Assembly: GCA_014208095.1 (NCBI GenBank) | Contig: JACHMT010000005.1 | Coordinates: 992,001-1,056,000, forward strand | DNA length: 64,000 nt | Reading direction: 5' to 3' | Origin: Actinospineispora eucalypti | Lineage (GTDB): Bacteria > Actinomycetota > Actinomycetes > Mycobacteriales > Pseudonocardiaceae | Part shown: positions 53,011 to 63,178 of the stretch, in pieces | Position numbering within the stretch: position 1 is the first letter of the stretch | Layout of the letters: the number at the start of each line of letters is the position of its first letter | Made by a program: the position numbers and the translations under genes | Notes under the pieces: model-generated | Seen by the model: the letters and a program-made list of their open reading frames with translations, nothing else | Told to the model about the DNA's origin: nothing | Databases searched by the model: none

Positions 53011-53844
53011 TCACCCCGGCCATTGGCCGCGCTCGGCGAGCACCTCACGCAGCAGGTCCGGCCGGTCGCTGACCAGGCCGTCCACGCCCATGTCCAGCAG
53101 CTCGTGCATCTCGTCGGCCTCGTTGACGGTCCACACGTGGACCTCCATGCCCAGCGCGTGGGCGGCGCCGATCAGGCCGGGGTCGACCACGGTCAGCGGC
53201 CCCTGCGTGCGGGGGAGCTGGGCCAGCTGGGCGGGCACCGGGAAAGCTCCGCCGACCAGCCCGCCGGCCGGTCCCAGGTGGGCCTGGCGCAGCCAGCCGC
53301 GCAGCCGCAGGGCCAGCGCGTCCCTCGGCGAGCAGGACGTGAGCAGCTTCGCGCCGGCCGCCCGGCGCACCCGGCCCAGCCGCTTGGCCGAGAACGAGGC
53401 CAGGCACACCCGGTCCCAGGCGTCCGTCCTGGACAGCAGCTCCAGCGTGGGCTCGACCGCCGGGTCCGCCTTCAGGTCGATGTTCAGCAGCGCCCCGGGC
53501 AGCTCCTCGAGCACCGTTTCCAGCGCGACCACCGGCTCCCGCCCGCCGACCCGGGCCGCGCCCACCACGCGCCACGGCTGCTCGGCGATCGGCCCCGAGC
53601 CGTCCGTGGTGCGGTCCAGGGCCGCGTCGTGCGCGACCACCACCACCCCGTCCGAGGTGGCGTGCACGTCGATCTCCAGGTAGCTGAACCCCTCCGCGAC
53701 CGCGCGCCGGAACGAGGCCAGCGAGTTCTCCATCCCGGCCAGCTCGTCGAGCTGCCAACCCCGGTGAACCAGGGCCCGGGGGTACGGCCCGGCCAGGTAC
53801 GGATGCGCGGAACCTCGCCCGGTGCCGGACGCGTCAGCCCTCAC
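53011..53844 (-). CDS. Glycerophosphodiester phosphodiesterase
   Basis: 277 residues, the GDPD TIM barrel: VHRGWQLDELAGMENSLASF (first catalytic His, Arg), YLEIDVHATSDGVVVVAHDA (Glu, Asp and second His), DLKADP (metal-binding Lys/Asp) and TVNEADEMHELLDMGVDGL near the C terminus. Hydrolyses glycerophosphodiesters to glycerol-3-phosphate and an alcohol. No signal peptide; cytoplasmic. GTG 53842-53844, close to the edge of the repeat region. Confidence 0.92.
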   Translation of the reverse strand: MRADASGTGRGSAHPYLAGPYPRALVHRGWQLDELAGMENSLASFRRAVAEGFSYLEIDVHATSDGVVVVAHDAALDRTTDGSGPIAEQPWRVVGAARVGGREPVVALETVLEELPGALLNIDLKADPAVEPTLELLSRTDAWDRVCLASFSAKRLGRVRRAAGAKLLTSCSPRDALALRLRGWLRQAHLGPAGGLVGGAFPVPAQLAQLPRTQGPLTVVDPGLIGAAHALGMEVHVWTVNEADEMHELLDMGVDGLVSDRPDLLREVLAERGQWPG

Positions 53845-53950
53845 GAAACCCCAGTCTGCCAGCTCCCGCCCAACCCGGCCCCCGCGCGAAGTTTCACCGC
53901 CGTCTCCACCCGATGAACCTTCGGCGGAGCGTTCCGCACGGTGCCGCCGC

Positions 53951-54374
53951 GTTCAGCGGAACACTCTTCGCCGCTCGGTCCGGCGGTGGCTGGGTTCCAA
54001 AGACGGCTTGGACGGCGGGGCTTCGCTGGTCCGCCGCGGCCTGGGTGCCGCAGGTGACGTTCACCGGTGGTGATTTGCCGGCTCCGGTTACGGTGCGTGA
54101 CTGCCGGGCCGAGGTTCGCGCACGTCCGCTTCCTCGAGCGCGACACCAGTCTGATTCGATCATGGCCAGGGCCAGACTGGTGTCGCGCTCGATGGGAACG
54201 CAGCTCGAATCCGAGCCTTCAGGCGCCCGCTGCCGTTACGGTGCGTAATGAAGGCTCCGCGGCGGGAACGGGACGCGCAGCCGGCGACGAAGACCGCGGC
54301 AGACCAGTCAAGCCCCGCCGTCCAAGCCATCCTTGGAGCCCGGCCACCGGCCACGCGACAGTGTTCAGCGGAAC
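53951..54374. repeat. Head-to-head inverted pair of ~210-bp repeats bounded by GTTCAGCGGAAC
   Basis: Between the glycerophosphodiesterase and LigD genes, 633 bp hold no credible gene. The sequence from 53951 to 54153 is repeated, diverged and inverted, from 54374 back to 54173. The inner ends are perfect 18-bp arms, GAGCGCGACACCAGTCTG (54136-54153) and its complement (54173-54190), around a 19-bp centre. The outer ends are both GTTCAGCGGAAC (53951-53962 and 54363-54374). In between, GGCTTGGACGGCGGGGCTT matches exactly in both arms. It is probably two copies of a dispersed element inserted head to head; no transposase is seen. Confidence 0.85.
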
Positions 54375-54442
54375 GTGCGGGAGGCGCTCGACTCGCGTTC
54401 AGCGGAACGCTCCGGACGTGCCGGCCTTGCGTTCAGCGGAAC
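54363..54442. repeat. Three GTTCAGCGGAAC palindromes on a 34-bp period
   Basis: Copies at 54363-54374, 54397-54408 and 54431-54442, with unrelated 22-bp spacers. The 12-mer is the complement of the GTTCCGCTGAAC core of the 13-kb array. Confidence 0.88.
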
Positions 54443-54477
54443 GCGCTCCCGGGCGCGGCGCGAGTTGTTTTGGCAGG

Positions 54478-56427
54478 TCAGGGGAGTGGGTGGTGGTCGG
54501 TGAGGAGCGGGGCGAGCAGGTCGCCGTGTGCGGCGAGCCGGTCGGGGAGGTCGGGGGCGGTGAAGACCAGATCGGTCGGGCGGCGGCAGGCGTGCACCTC
54601 GTCCCAGGTGAGCGGCGTGGCCACGGTGGGCTGGTGCCGGCCGCGCAGCGAGTAGCTGGCGACCGTGGTCTTCACCGGGTTGTTCTGGCTCCAGTCGATG
54701 AACACCCGGCCCCGGCGCCGCTGCTTGGCCATCACCGCGATCACCTTGCCCGGGTCCTCACCGGCCAGCCGGTCGGCGACCGCGCGGGCGTACTCGCTGG
54801 TCTGCTCGGGCCGTTCCACCCGGACCGGCGTGTAGAGCTGCATGCCCTTGCCGCCGCTGGTGCGCGGGTAGGCGGGCAGGTCGTCCTCGGCGAGCACGGC
54901 GGCGACCCGCTCGGCGATGCGCGCGCAGTCCACGATCGTGCAGCCCTCGCCGGGGTCCAGGTCGAAGACCAGCAGGTCCGGGTCGGTGCGTTCCGGCGGA
55001 TCGCTGCCGTCCTGGACCGTCCACTGCGGCACGTGCAGCTCCAGCGCCGCCAGGTTGGCCACCCAGGCCAGCCCGGCCGCGTCGTCCAGCAGGGGGTAGT
55101 CGATGAACTCCGAGCCGGCGGCGCTGCCCGGGGTGGCCAGCCGCACGGTGCGCACCCAACTCGGTACGTGCCGGGACACGTTCTTCTCGAAGAAGGACGG
55201 CGCGTCCACCCCGTCCGGCCAGCGCCGCAGGGTGACCGGCCGGCCCGCCAGGTGCGGCAGCATCACCTCGGCCACCGCGAGGTAGTAGTCCATCACGTCC
55301 CGTTTGCGCAGCGAGACCAGCGGATACAGCACCTTGTCCGGGTTGGCCAGCCGGACCTGGCGGCCGGCCACCGGCACACTGGTCACGCCCCGTTTGCCCG
55401 AGCTGGGCCGGCGGGCGGGTGCCGGGGGCGGTTCGGCGGCCTCGGCGCCGGTGCGGATCTCGATCCATTCCTCGCCCCGGTGACCGGGCAGGTACCGGGA
55501 GTCGGCGCGCTTGGCGACCACCGAGGGCAGGCCCTGCTCCGCCGCGGCGGCCAGTACGGCCGCGCCCCCACCCGGGTAGCTGGGCACCAGCCGCCAGTGC
55601 TGGCCGGTCAGCGGCAGTCCCTCGGCCAGCTCGCGGCGCTCCCGGTAGGGCAGGTCCAGGCAGTCGCGGCCGTCCAGGTGTAGCAGGTCGGTGATCCACA
55701 GTCCGGGCGGGTTGCCGTCGATCTCGCCATCCAGCAGGGCGGTGGTGCTGCCCAGCGCGCGGCCCAGCCCGGCCAGCTCGGGGTGCCGGTTGGCCGCCGG
55801 CGCACCGTCCGGCTCCAGCAGCTCCACCCGGCCGCCGTCCACCCGGACCAGCACCCGCGTGCCGCCGAACCGCACCTCGTAGCGGCGCTGGTCGTCGTCC
55901 GGGGGCAGTTCGCCGGGGGCGGCCAGCATGGGGGACAGCTCGCGCGGGAGCGGCCGCCAGTCGGTCCGTTCGGGTGGGTCGCCCCGGCGCAGCAGCCACT
56001 GGTTCGGCCCCTTGCCCTTGCGCAGCAGGATGTACCGGCCGTGGGTCCGCTCGCCGTGCAGCACGAACTGCACCTCGGCGTCGTTCCACTTGAGCGTCTC
56101 GTAGTGGCCGCGGTCCCAGATCGTCATCTGGCCGGCGCCGTACTCGCCGGCCGGGATCTCGCCGGAGAACTCCAGGTACTCCATCGGATGGTCCTCGGTC
56201 CGCACCGCCAGCCGCAGCGTCTGCTGGTCCGGCGGGAGCCCCTTGGGCACGGCCCAGGAGGCGAGCACGCCGTCCCGCTCCAGGCGCAGGTCCCAGTGCA
56301 GGCTCCGCGCGTGGTGCTGCTGGATCACGAACGCGCTGCCGGGGCCGGTGAGGGCCGGATCCTCGGCCGGCACGGGCTCCGGAGTGCGGTCCGGATCGCG
56401 CTTGCGGCGGTACTCGTCAAGCGGCAC
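54478..56427 (-). CDS. ligD: LigD-like protein: 3'-phosphoesterase, degenerate ligase domain, primase-polymerase
   Basis: 649 residues in the Pseudomonas-type order. PE domain ~30-150 (FVIQQHHARSLHWDLRLERD, ASWAVPKGLP). Ligase-like domain ~165-330, where the nucleotide-accepting motif K-x-D-G is replaced by RFGG (RYEVRFGGTRVLV), though LLDGEID and VVAKRADSRY remain. Polymerase domain ~365-640 with LANPDKVLYP, the catalytic D-x-D in LVFDLDPGEG and FIDWSQNNPVKTT. The lost lysine means it should not seal nicks alone. LigD works with Ku in end joining; no ku gene is in the window. GTG 56425-56427 with AGGG upstream. Confidence 0.88.
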   Translation of the reverse strand: MPLDEYRRKRDPDRTPEPVPAEDPALTGPGSAFVIQQHHARSLHWDLRLERDGVLASWAVPKGLPPDQQTLRLAVRTEDHPMEYLEFSGEIPAGEYGAGQMTIWDRGHYETLKWNDAEVQFVLHGERTHGRYILLRKGKGPNQWLLRRGDPPERTDWRPLPRELSPMLAAPGELPPDDDQRRYEVRFGGTRVLVRVDGGRVELLEPDGAPAANRHPELAGLGRALGSTTALLDGEIDGNPPGLWITDLLHLDGRDCLDLPYRERRELAEGLPLTGQHWRLVPSYPGGGAAVLAAAAEQGLPSVVAKRADSRYLPGHRGEEWIEIRTGAEAAEPPPAPARRPSSGKRGVTSVPVAGRQVRLANPDKVLYPLVSLRKRDVMDYYLAVAEVMLPHLAGRPVTLRRWPDGVDAPSFFEKNVSRHVPSWVRTVRLATPGSAAGSEFIDYPLLDDAAGLAWVANLAALELHVPQWTVQDGSDPPERTDPDLLVFDLDPGEGCTIVDCARIAERVAAVLAEDDLPAYPRTSGGKGMQLYTPVRVERPEQTSEYARAVADRLAGEDPGKVIAVMAKQRRRGRVFIDWSQNNPVKTTVASYSLRGRHQPTVATPLTWDEVHACRRPTDLVFTAPDLPDRLAAHGDLLAPLLTDHHPLP

Positions 56428-56466
56428 CGCCCTAGTGTGCCCAATATCCCGGTGGCCTTGCGAAGG

Positions 56467-56485
56467 GAAGGTTAGGCATGCTTCC
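56467..56485. promoter_or_regulatory. Iron box (DtxR/IdeR-like), upstream of bfd, site 1
   Basis: GAAGGTTAGGCATGCTTCC matches TTAGGTTAGGCTAACCTAA at 11 of 19 positions. Lies between bfd and the divergent ligD. Confidence 0.5.
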
Positions 56486-56486
56486 C

Positions 56487-56505
56487 TTAGGTTTACCTCA
56501 CCAAG
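56487..56505. promoter_or_regulatory. Iron box (DtxR/IdeR-like), upstream of bfd, site 2
   Basis: TTAGGTTTACCTCACCAAG matches the iron-box consensus at 13 of 19 positions; immediately next to site 1 and about 34 bp upstream of the bfd start, a position suited to control. Confidence 0.55.
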
Positions 56506-56538
56506 GCGCGGTGACCGAGGCCGGAAGGGCAAACAACG

Positions 56539-56739
56539 ATGTTCGTGTGTATGTGCATCGCGGTCACCGAGCACGAGATCCGGGAGTGCATCCACGCCGG
56601 AGCACGGACCGTGGAAGAGGTCAGCGAGTGCTCCATGGCGGGCACCGGCTGTGGCGGTTGCCGGGAAACTATTGCCATGCTCCTGGAAAATAAGGGAGGC
56701 TTGGCGGGTGCATTGGACGGCCTGCCGCGAAGCGCTTAA
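56539..56739 (+). CDS. bfd: Bacterioferritin-associated ferredoxin
   Basis: 66 residues. A [2Fe-2S] Bfd fold: MFVCMCIAVTEHEIRECI (C4, C6), then CSMAGTGCGGCRETI (C-x2-C at ~38-41). It reduces ferric iron in bacterioferritin so that iron can be released. ATG 56539 follows GGAAGGG. Iron boxes upstream imply repression by an iron-loaded regulator. The bacterioferritin gene lies downstream. Confidence 0.92.
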   Translation: MFVCMCIAVTEHEIRECIHAGARTVEEVSECSMAGTGCGGCRETIAMLLENKGGLAGALDGLPRSA

Positions 56740-56763
56740 GGTCTCGAGCACTGATCGAGTTAT

Positions 56764-56782
56764 TTAGGTTCGGCTCGGCTTA
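56764..56782. promoter_or_regulatory. Iron box upstream of bfr
   Basis: TTAGGTTCGGCTCGGCTTA matches TTAGGTTAGGCTAACCTAA at 14 of 19 positions, 92 bp upstream of the bfr start. In actinobacteria such sites upstream of bacterioferritin can be activating (established knowledge). Confidence 0.6.
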
Positions 56783-56873
56783 GTTATCTGGCCCTTTCCT
56801 TATATCATCCGAACCTCTCCTAACTCCGAGTGATTGTGTCCTAATACGGACAGTCACGTGTAGCGTCGCGCCC

Positions 56874-57359
56874 ATGCGTGGGGATGAAGAGGTCATTGCG
56901 CTGCTCAATGAGCAGCTGACCAGCGAGTTAACGGCGATCAACCAGTACTTCCTGCACGCCAAGATGCAGGCGAACTGGGGCTTTACCAAACTCGCCGAGC
57001 ACACGCGTGACGAGTCAATTGACGAGATGAAGCACGCGGAGAAGATTACCGACCGAATTCTCTTCCTGGAGGGTTTGCCGAACTACCAGCGGCTGCTGCC
57101 GCTGCGGATCGGTCAGACCGTTCGGGAACAGCTCACCTGCGATTTGGCGGTCGAGCTGGAGGTCGTGGAGCGACTTCGCCCGGGCATCGCGATGTGCCGG
57201 GAGAAGGGTGACATCACGTCGGCCAATCTCTTCGAGGAGATCCTGGCCGACGAGGAAGGTCACATCGACTACCTGGAGACCAACCTCGAGCTGATCGACA
57301 AGCTCGGTGAGCAGTTGTACCTCAGCCAACTGGTGGAGCGCCCGCCGACTAACGGCTGA
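56874..57359 (+). CDS. bfr: Bacterioferritin
   Basis: 161 residues, standard length. Ferroxidase ligands are visible: Glu18 in NEQLTSELTAINQYFLHA, EHTRDESIDEMKHAEK with Glu and His, and LFEEILADEEGHIDYLE with Glu and His of the second half. Met52 (DEMKHAEK) is the probable heme ligand between subunits. It stores iron as a 24-mer shell. ATG 56874. A palindrome TGTCC-N6-GGACA lies in its promoter. Its 3' end overlaps the convergent permease gene by 11 bp. Confidence 0.96.
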   Translation: MRGDEEVIALLNEQLTSELTAINQYFLHAKMQANWGFTKLAEHTRDESIDEMKHAEKITDRILFLEGLPNYQRLLPLRIGQTVREQLTCDLAVELEVVERLRPGIAMCREKGDITSANLFEEILADEEGHIDYLETNLELIDKLGEQLYLSQLVERPPTNG

Positions 57360-58389
57360 CGCCCCCTCGGGAGGAAACAGCGCCGGCGCGGACGCGCGAA
57401 ATGCCCCGCGCCGGCGCTGTGCGGGCGAGCAGCGTCTGCGCGACGATCACCGCGATCAGGAACGCCCCGGAGACCACGGTCTGCACCGACGAGTTGTCCA
57501 GGTTCGGGATCCGGTTGATCAAGTTCTGCAGGGCGGCGAGCAGGGCCACCCCGGCGGCGGTGCCGAGCGCCGAGCCCGAACCGCCGGTGAGCAGGGTGCC
57601 GCCGATCACCACCGCCGCGATCGCGTCCAGCTCGGCGCCCACCCCGACAATGGTGACCCCGGAGGCCGCCTGCGCGGCGGCGAGCGTGCCGGCGAGGGCG
57701 GCGAGCACCCCGGACAGCGTGTACACGGCCAGCTTGGTGCGGGCCACCGGCAGCCCCATCAGGGCTGCCGCCGACTCCGAGCCGCCGATGGCGAACAGCC
57801 GCTGGCCGAACCGGGTGCGGCCCAGAACCAGGCCGCCGAGCAGGAACGACGCCAGCGCGATCCAGGTCGGCATGCCGATGCCGAGCAGCCGCCCCTGGCC
57901 CAGCCAGAGGAACACCGAGCCCGGCGGTACCAGATAGGTGCGCCCGCCCTCGTCGGTGAGGAACAGAAGCAGGCCGCGGGCGAACAGCAGGCCGGCCAGG
58001 GTGGCGATGAACGGCGCCAGCCGCCAGCGGGTGATCAGCAGGCCGTGCACCGCGCCGATGACCGCCCCGGTGGCCAGGGGCAGGGCCAACGCGGGCAGCG
58101 GGCCCCACCGGGAGGCGTACGCGGCGAGCACCCCGCCGAGCGCGAACACCGAACCGACGGAAAGGTCGATTCCGCCGGAAATGATCACGAACGTCATGCC
58201 CAGCGCGACCAGCGCGGGGAACGCCGCCTGAAGGCTCAGGAAACCGAGGTTCTCGGTGGTCAGGAAGGTGTCGAAGGCCAGCCCGCCCGCCGCGAGCACG
58301 ACGGCGAGCACGACCAGCGCGCCGCGCCGCCGCAGCAGTTCGGCCAGTGGTGTGGCGCTCCCGGTGATCGTGCCGGCGGTTGAGGTCAC
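57349..58389 (-). CDS. yjfF: Sugar ABC transporter permease, YjfF-like
   Basis: 346 residues with about ten segments. VALGMTFVIISGGIDLSVGSV is the hallmark of the ribose/galactofuranose permease family, and RTRFGQRLFAIGGSESAAAL plus GAELDAIAAVVIGGTLLTGG match the YjfF half. It pairs with the preceding permease to form the channel. GTG 58387-58389 overlaps the TGA of that gene. The 3' end contains a strong hairpin that probably terminates bfr from the other strand. Confidence 0.9.
   Translation of the reverse strand: MTSTAGTITGSATPLAELLRRRGALVVLAVVLAAGGLAFDTFLTTENLGFLSLQAAFPALVALGMTFVIISGGIDLSVGSVFALGGVLAAYASRWGPLPALALPLATGAVIGAVHGLLITRWRLAPFIATLAGLLFARGLLLFLTDEGGRTYLVPPGSVFLWLGQGRLLGIGMPTWIALASFLLGGLVLGRTRFGQRLFAIGGSESAAALMGLPVARTKLAVYTLSGVLAALAGTLAAAQAASGVTIVGVGAELDAIAAVVIGGTLLTGGSGSALGTAAGVALLAALQNLINRIPNLDNSSVQTVVSGAFLIAVIVAQTLLARTAPARGISRVRAGAVSSRGGVSR
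57378..57419 (+). terminator. Hairpin terminator for bfr inside the yjfF coding end
   Basis: Perfect 14-bp inverted repeat CAGCGCCGGCGCGG / CCGCGCCGGCGCTG (57378-57391 and 57406-57419), 19 bp after the bfr stop but within the last codons of the convergent permease gene. Confidence 0.7.
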
Positions 58390-59353
58390 CGGGTCACCGC
58401 CTGCGCCCGCTGCACCGCGACCGCCACCACGATGATCGCGGCCTGGCTCATCTGGGCCACCGAGGCGGGGATGTTGTGCCTGATCAGCGTGGCAATGATG
58501 AGCTGCATGAGCAGCGCGCCGGCCACCGTGCCGAGCACCCGGACCCGGCCTCCGGAGAGCGGGGTACCACCGACCACCACGGCGGTGATGGCGGACAGCT
58601 CGACCAGCAGGCCGATGTTGGACGGATCGGCGGCGGTCAGCTGGCCGGTGGCGATGGTGCCGGCGAACGCGGCCAGCAGCGCGCACAGCAGGTAGACGGT
58701 GAGCAGCACCCGGGTCACCGGCAGGCCGGCGTAGCCGGCGGCGCGGCGGTTGCCGCCGACGGCCACCAGCTGCCGGCCGAAGGTGGTGTGCCGGACCAGG
58801 AACCCGACCGCGACCACCAGCAGCCCGGCGGCCAGTACCACGTAGGGCACGCCCAGCACCGCCCCTCCGCCCAGCGCGAGCAGGCCGGGCTCGGTGATCG
58901 GGGTGGCCCGGCCCTCCGCGATGACCAGCGCCACGCCCCGCCCGCCGACCAGCAGCGCCAGCGTGGCCACGATCGGCTGCACCCCGACGAAGGCGACCAG
59001 CGCGCCGTTCAGCAACCCGGCCAGCGCGCCGACCAGGAGCGCCGCGAGCAGCCCGCCGAGCAGGCCGTAGCCCAGGTACAGCGGCAGCACGGCGGCGGCC
59101 AGGGCCATCACCGAACCGACCGAAAGGTCGATTCCCTCGGTGCCGATGACGAGTGCCATGCCCAGCGCGACCACCAGCACCGGGGCCACCTGGACCAACT
59201 GGGTGCGCAGCGCGTCCGCCGTGGCGAAATGCGGAGTCACCACGAGGTTGACCAGGACCACCAGGCCCAGCGCCAGGTACACGCCGTACTCGCGGGCCAG
59301 CCAGACGGCGCGGGTCCGGTCCAGGCCGCCGGGTTCGGTCCGGAGCACCTCGG

Positions 59354-59357
<4 letters not shown>
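58386..59357 (-). CDS. ytfT: Sugar ABC transporter permease, YtfT-like
   Basis: 323 residues with about ten segments, including LVVALGMALVIGTEGIDLSVGSV and TFGRQLVAVGGNRRAAGYAG, both typical of the family. It partners YjfF: in the galactofuranose importer the channel is a heterodimer of these two. Start ATG 59355-59357 overlaps the ATPase stop by four bases. Ends in the GTGA overlap with yjfF. Confidence 0.9.
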
Positions 59358-60963
<1,606 letters not shown>

Positions 60964-60964
<1 letters not shown>

Positions 60965-62040
60965 CAGTACGCCGTGCTCAGTCCCTGCGCGGCGTTGCCC
61001 TGGTCGTAGGCGTGATCGGAAATGATGATCTTGCTGGGCACCGGGGTGTCGGCGTAGAACTTCTGGTAGGTGTCGAAGACGATCGGCCCGAACCGGGGGT
61101 TGCTCTCGATCACGGCCGCGATCTCGCCGTTCACCACGCCCTGCACCGCCTCCCGGGTGCCGTCCACGGTGACGATCTTGACGTCCTGGCCGGGCTTCTT
61201 GCCGGCCGCCTTGAGCGCGGCCACCGCGCCCAGCGCCATCTCGTCGTTCTCGGCGTAGATCGCGGTGAGGCCCGGGTTGGCCTGGATCAGCTGCTCGGTG
61301 ACCGTCTTGCCCTTCTCCCGCTGGAACTCACCGGTCTGCTCAGCGACCACCTGAAGGCCCGGCGCGTTCGCGGCGGCGTAGTCCTTGAACCCCTTGGTGC
61401 GGTCGGTGGTCACGTTGTTGCCCGAGCTGCCCAGCAGGATGGCCACCCGCCCGTTGCCGCCGGTCGCCTTGGCCATCGCCTCGGCGGCCCGTTTCCCCTG
61501 GTCCACGAAGTCGGACACGATGGTGGTGAGGTAGTCCTGGCAGGGCCGGGCGCCGTCCAGGGTGCGGTCGATGGTCAGCACCGGGACGTTCTTCGCCCGG
61601 GCGGCGGCCAGCGCCGGCTCCAGGCCGGTGGAGTTCAGCGGCGCCACCACCAGCACCTGCGCGCCCTGGCTCAGCAGCGACTGGATGTCCGCGATCTGCT
61701 TGGGCAATTGGGACTGTGCGTTGGTGGCGAGCAGGGTGATGCCGCGCTTCGCCGCCTCGTCCTTGAGCGACTGGGTCTCGGTGATCCGGAACGGGTTGGC
61801 CTCCTTCTCCGACTGGGAGAAGCCCACCTTCAGCGTCTTGAGGTCGCCGGGCGGGATGCCGTAGGCCGCCCGGGCGCACTCCGGCCCGCTGCCCGGGGCC
61901 TCCTTCACCCGCTGCTCGCCCGCGCCGGACGGGGCGCCGGCGGACGGTGAGCCCTCCTGCGGTCGGGCACACCCGGCCAGGACCAGCGGAATCAGGAAAC
62001 TTGCCACGACTGCTCGGCGGGCCGCCACATTGCGGATCAC
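60964..62040 (-). CDS. ytfQ: Sugar-binding lipoprotein of the ABC importer, YtfQ-like
   Basis: 358 residues. Lipoprotein signal ending in the lipobox LAGC at ~residue 24. The mature protein is a type I periplasmic-binding fold with VGFSQSEKEANPFRITET, DRTLDGARPCQDYLTTIV, TDRTKGFKDYAAANAPG, TGEFQREKGKTVTEQLI and AENDEMALGAVAALKAAGKK, closest by memory to the galactofuranose-binding YtfQ. Substrate could also be another pentose or furanose. GTG 62038-62040 has GAGGAGG at 7 bases; the longer frame has no site. First gene of the transporter unit. Confidence 0.9.
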
Positions 62041-62141
62041 GGAGCACCTCCTCAGCCAGGTACGGAGCCTCACTCTGACTGAGCCGGATCGAGAGTGTCA
62101 ACGAATGACCGGCACTGCTCGGTATCGAGCCGAAAGACGAT

Positions 62142-62163
62142 CGAATCCGGTCGAAATCCGGTC
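62142..62163. promoter_or_regulatory. Candidate DeoR operator upstream of the sugar transporter
   Basis: Direct repeat of CGAATCCGGTC and GAAATCCGGTC (11-bp period) about 102 bp upstream of ytfQ. A similar pattern occurs at 63038-63057 upstream of the deoR gene. Confidence 0.55.
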
Positions 62164-62184
62164 ATCCGACCCGGTGGCGGGCGC

Positions 62185-62997
62185 TCATCCCGGGTGCGGA
62201 GCCGGTTCTCCGGCGGGCGGTCCGGCGGCCCGGGCGAGATGCACCCGGACCCCCAGCTCGCGGAACCGGGCCAGCTCCCCGGGGTCCGCCGCCGCGTCGG
62301 TGTAGAGGTGGTCGATCTGATCGCCCGGCACGGTGCGCACCACCGAGTCGGTGCCGATCTTGGTGTGGTCGGCGAGCACGGCCACCCGGTCGGCCGTGCC
62401 GACCAGCGCCCGGTCCATGCTGGCCACCGACATGTTCGGGGTGGAGAGCCCGCGGGCGGCGGTGAGCCCGTTGCCCGAGATGAACGCGGTCGTCACCCGC
62501 ATGGCCGCGAGCATCTGCTCGGCGGAGGGGCCGACCGTGGCCAGGATCGAGCCGCGCAGTGCGCCGCCGGCCAGCACCACCTCTATGTGCCGGTAGCGGG
62601 CCAGGACCTGGGCGACCAGCAGGGAGTTGGTCACCACGGTCAGCTCGGAGAAGCCGGCCAGCCGCCGGGCCAGCGCCTGGGTGGTGGTGCCGGCGCCGAG
62701 CGCGACCGCGTCGCCGTCGGACACCAGTTCCACGGCGGCCGCCGCTATGGCCGCCTTCTCCTCGGCGGCCTGCTTGGTCTTCTCCGCGTACGTCGGTTCG
62801 TAGGCCGTCCCGGAGGGGCCCGTGGCGACGGCGCCGCCGTGCCGCCGGGAGAGCAGCCCGACCGACTCCAGGTAGCGCAGGTCGCGGCGCACCGTCACCT
62901 CGCTGGCGCGCACCGACGCGGTCAGCTCCCGCACGGCCACGGCGCCCTGGTCGCGGACCAGCTCCAGGATGAGCTGGCGGCGTTCGGCGGCGAACAT
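62185..62997 (-). CDS. DeoR-family transcriptional regulator
   Basis: 270 residues. N-terminal winged helix (~1-60, VRELTASVRASEVTVRRDLR) followed by DeoR C-terminal sensor domain with GAGTTTQALARRLAGF and LTVVTNSLLVAQVL, which bind sugar phosphates in the family. Its start ATG 62995-62997 follows a long non-coding-looking frame, so it is preferred over the longer open frame. It lies just upstream of and on the same strand as the transporter genes and probably represses them until a sugar phosphate accumulates. Confidence 0.9.
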   Translation of the reverse strand: MFAAERRQLILELVRDQGAVAVRELTASVRASEVTVRRDLRYLESVGLLSRRHGGAVATGPSGTAYEPTYAEKTKQAAEEKAAIAAAAVELVSDGDAVALGAGTTTQALARRLAGFSELTVVTNSLLVAQVLARYRHIEVVLAGGALRGSILATVGPSAEQMLAAMRVTTAFISGNGLTAARGLSTPNMSVASMDRALVGTADRVAVLADHTKIGTDSVVRTVPGDQIDHLYTDAAADPGELARFRELGVRVHLARAAGPPAGEPAPHPG

Positions 62998-63037
62998 AGC
63001 CGACAACTGTAGGAGCCGATTCGGGCGTCGAACAGTC

Positions 63038-63057
63038 CGAGTCGGTCGGAATCGGTC
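63038..63057. promoter_or_regulatory. Candidate DeoR operator upstream of deoR
   Basis: CGAGTCGGTCGGAATCGGTC: two similar 10-bp halves, close to the 62142-62163 sequence, 40 bp upstream of the DeoR start. Consistent with autoregulation. Confidence 0.5.
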
Positions 63058-63178
63058 CTCGACCGGCCCCGGACCAGGGATTGCCATCGTTAAGTGACTT
63101 CTGATTAGCTGTTCGCCGGATCGCCAGGAATGCCCTTTCGGCAAGTGGTAACCCACAACGCTAGGAGATCTCAGAATC

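Noticed and set aside
53845..54477. Short protein genes with AADQ-SPAVQA motifs in both directions
   Set aside because: They are readings of the inverted repeat arms, have no ribosome sites and would overlap each other.
54478..56427. Complete non-homologous end-joining locus
   Set aside because: No ku gene accompanies the LigD-like gene, and its ligase motif is degenerate.
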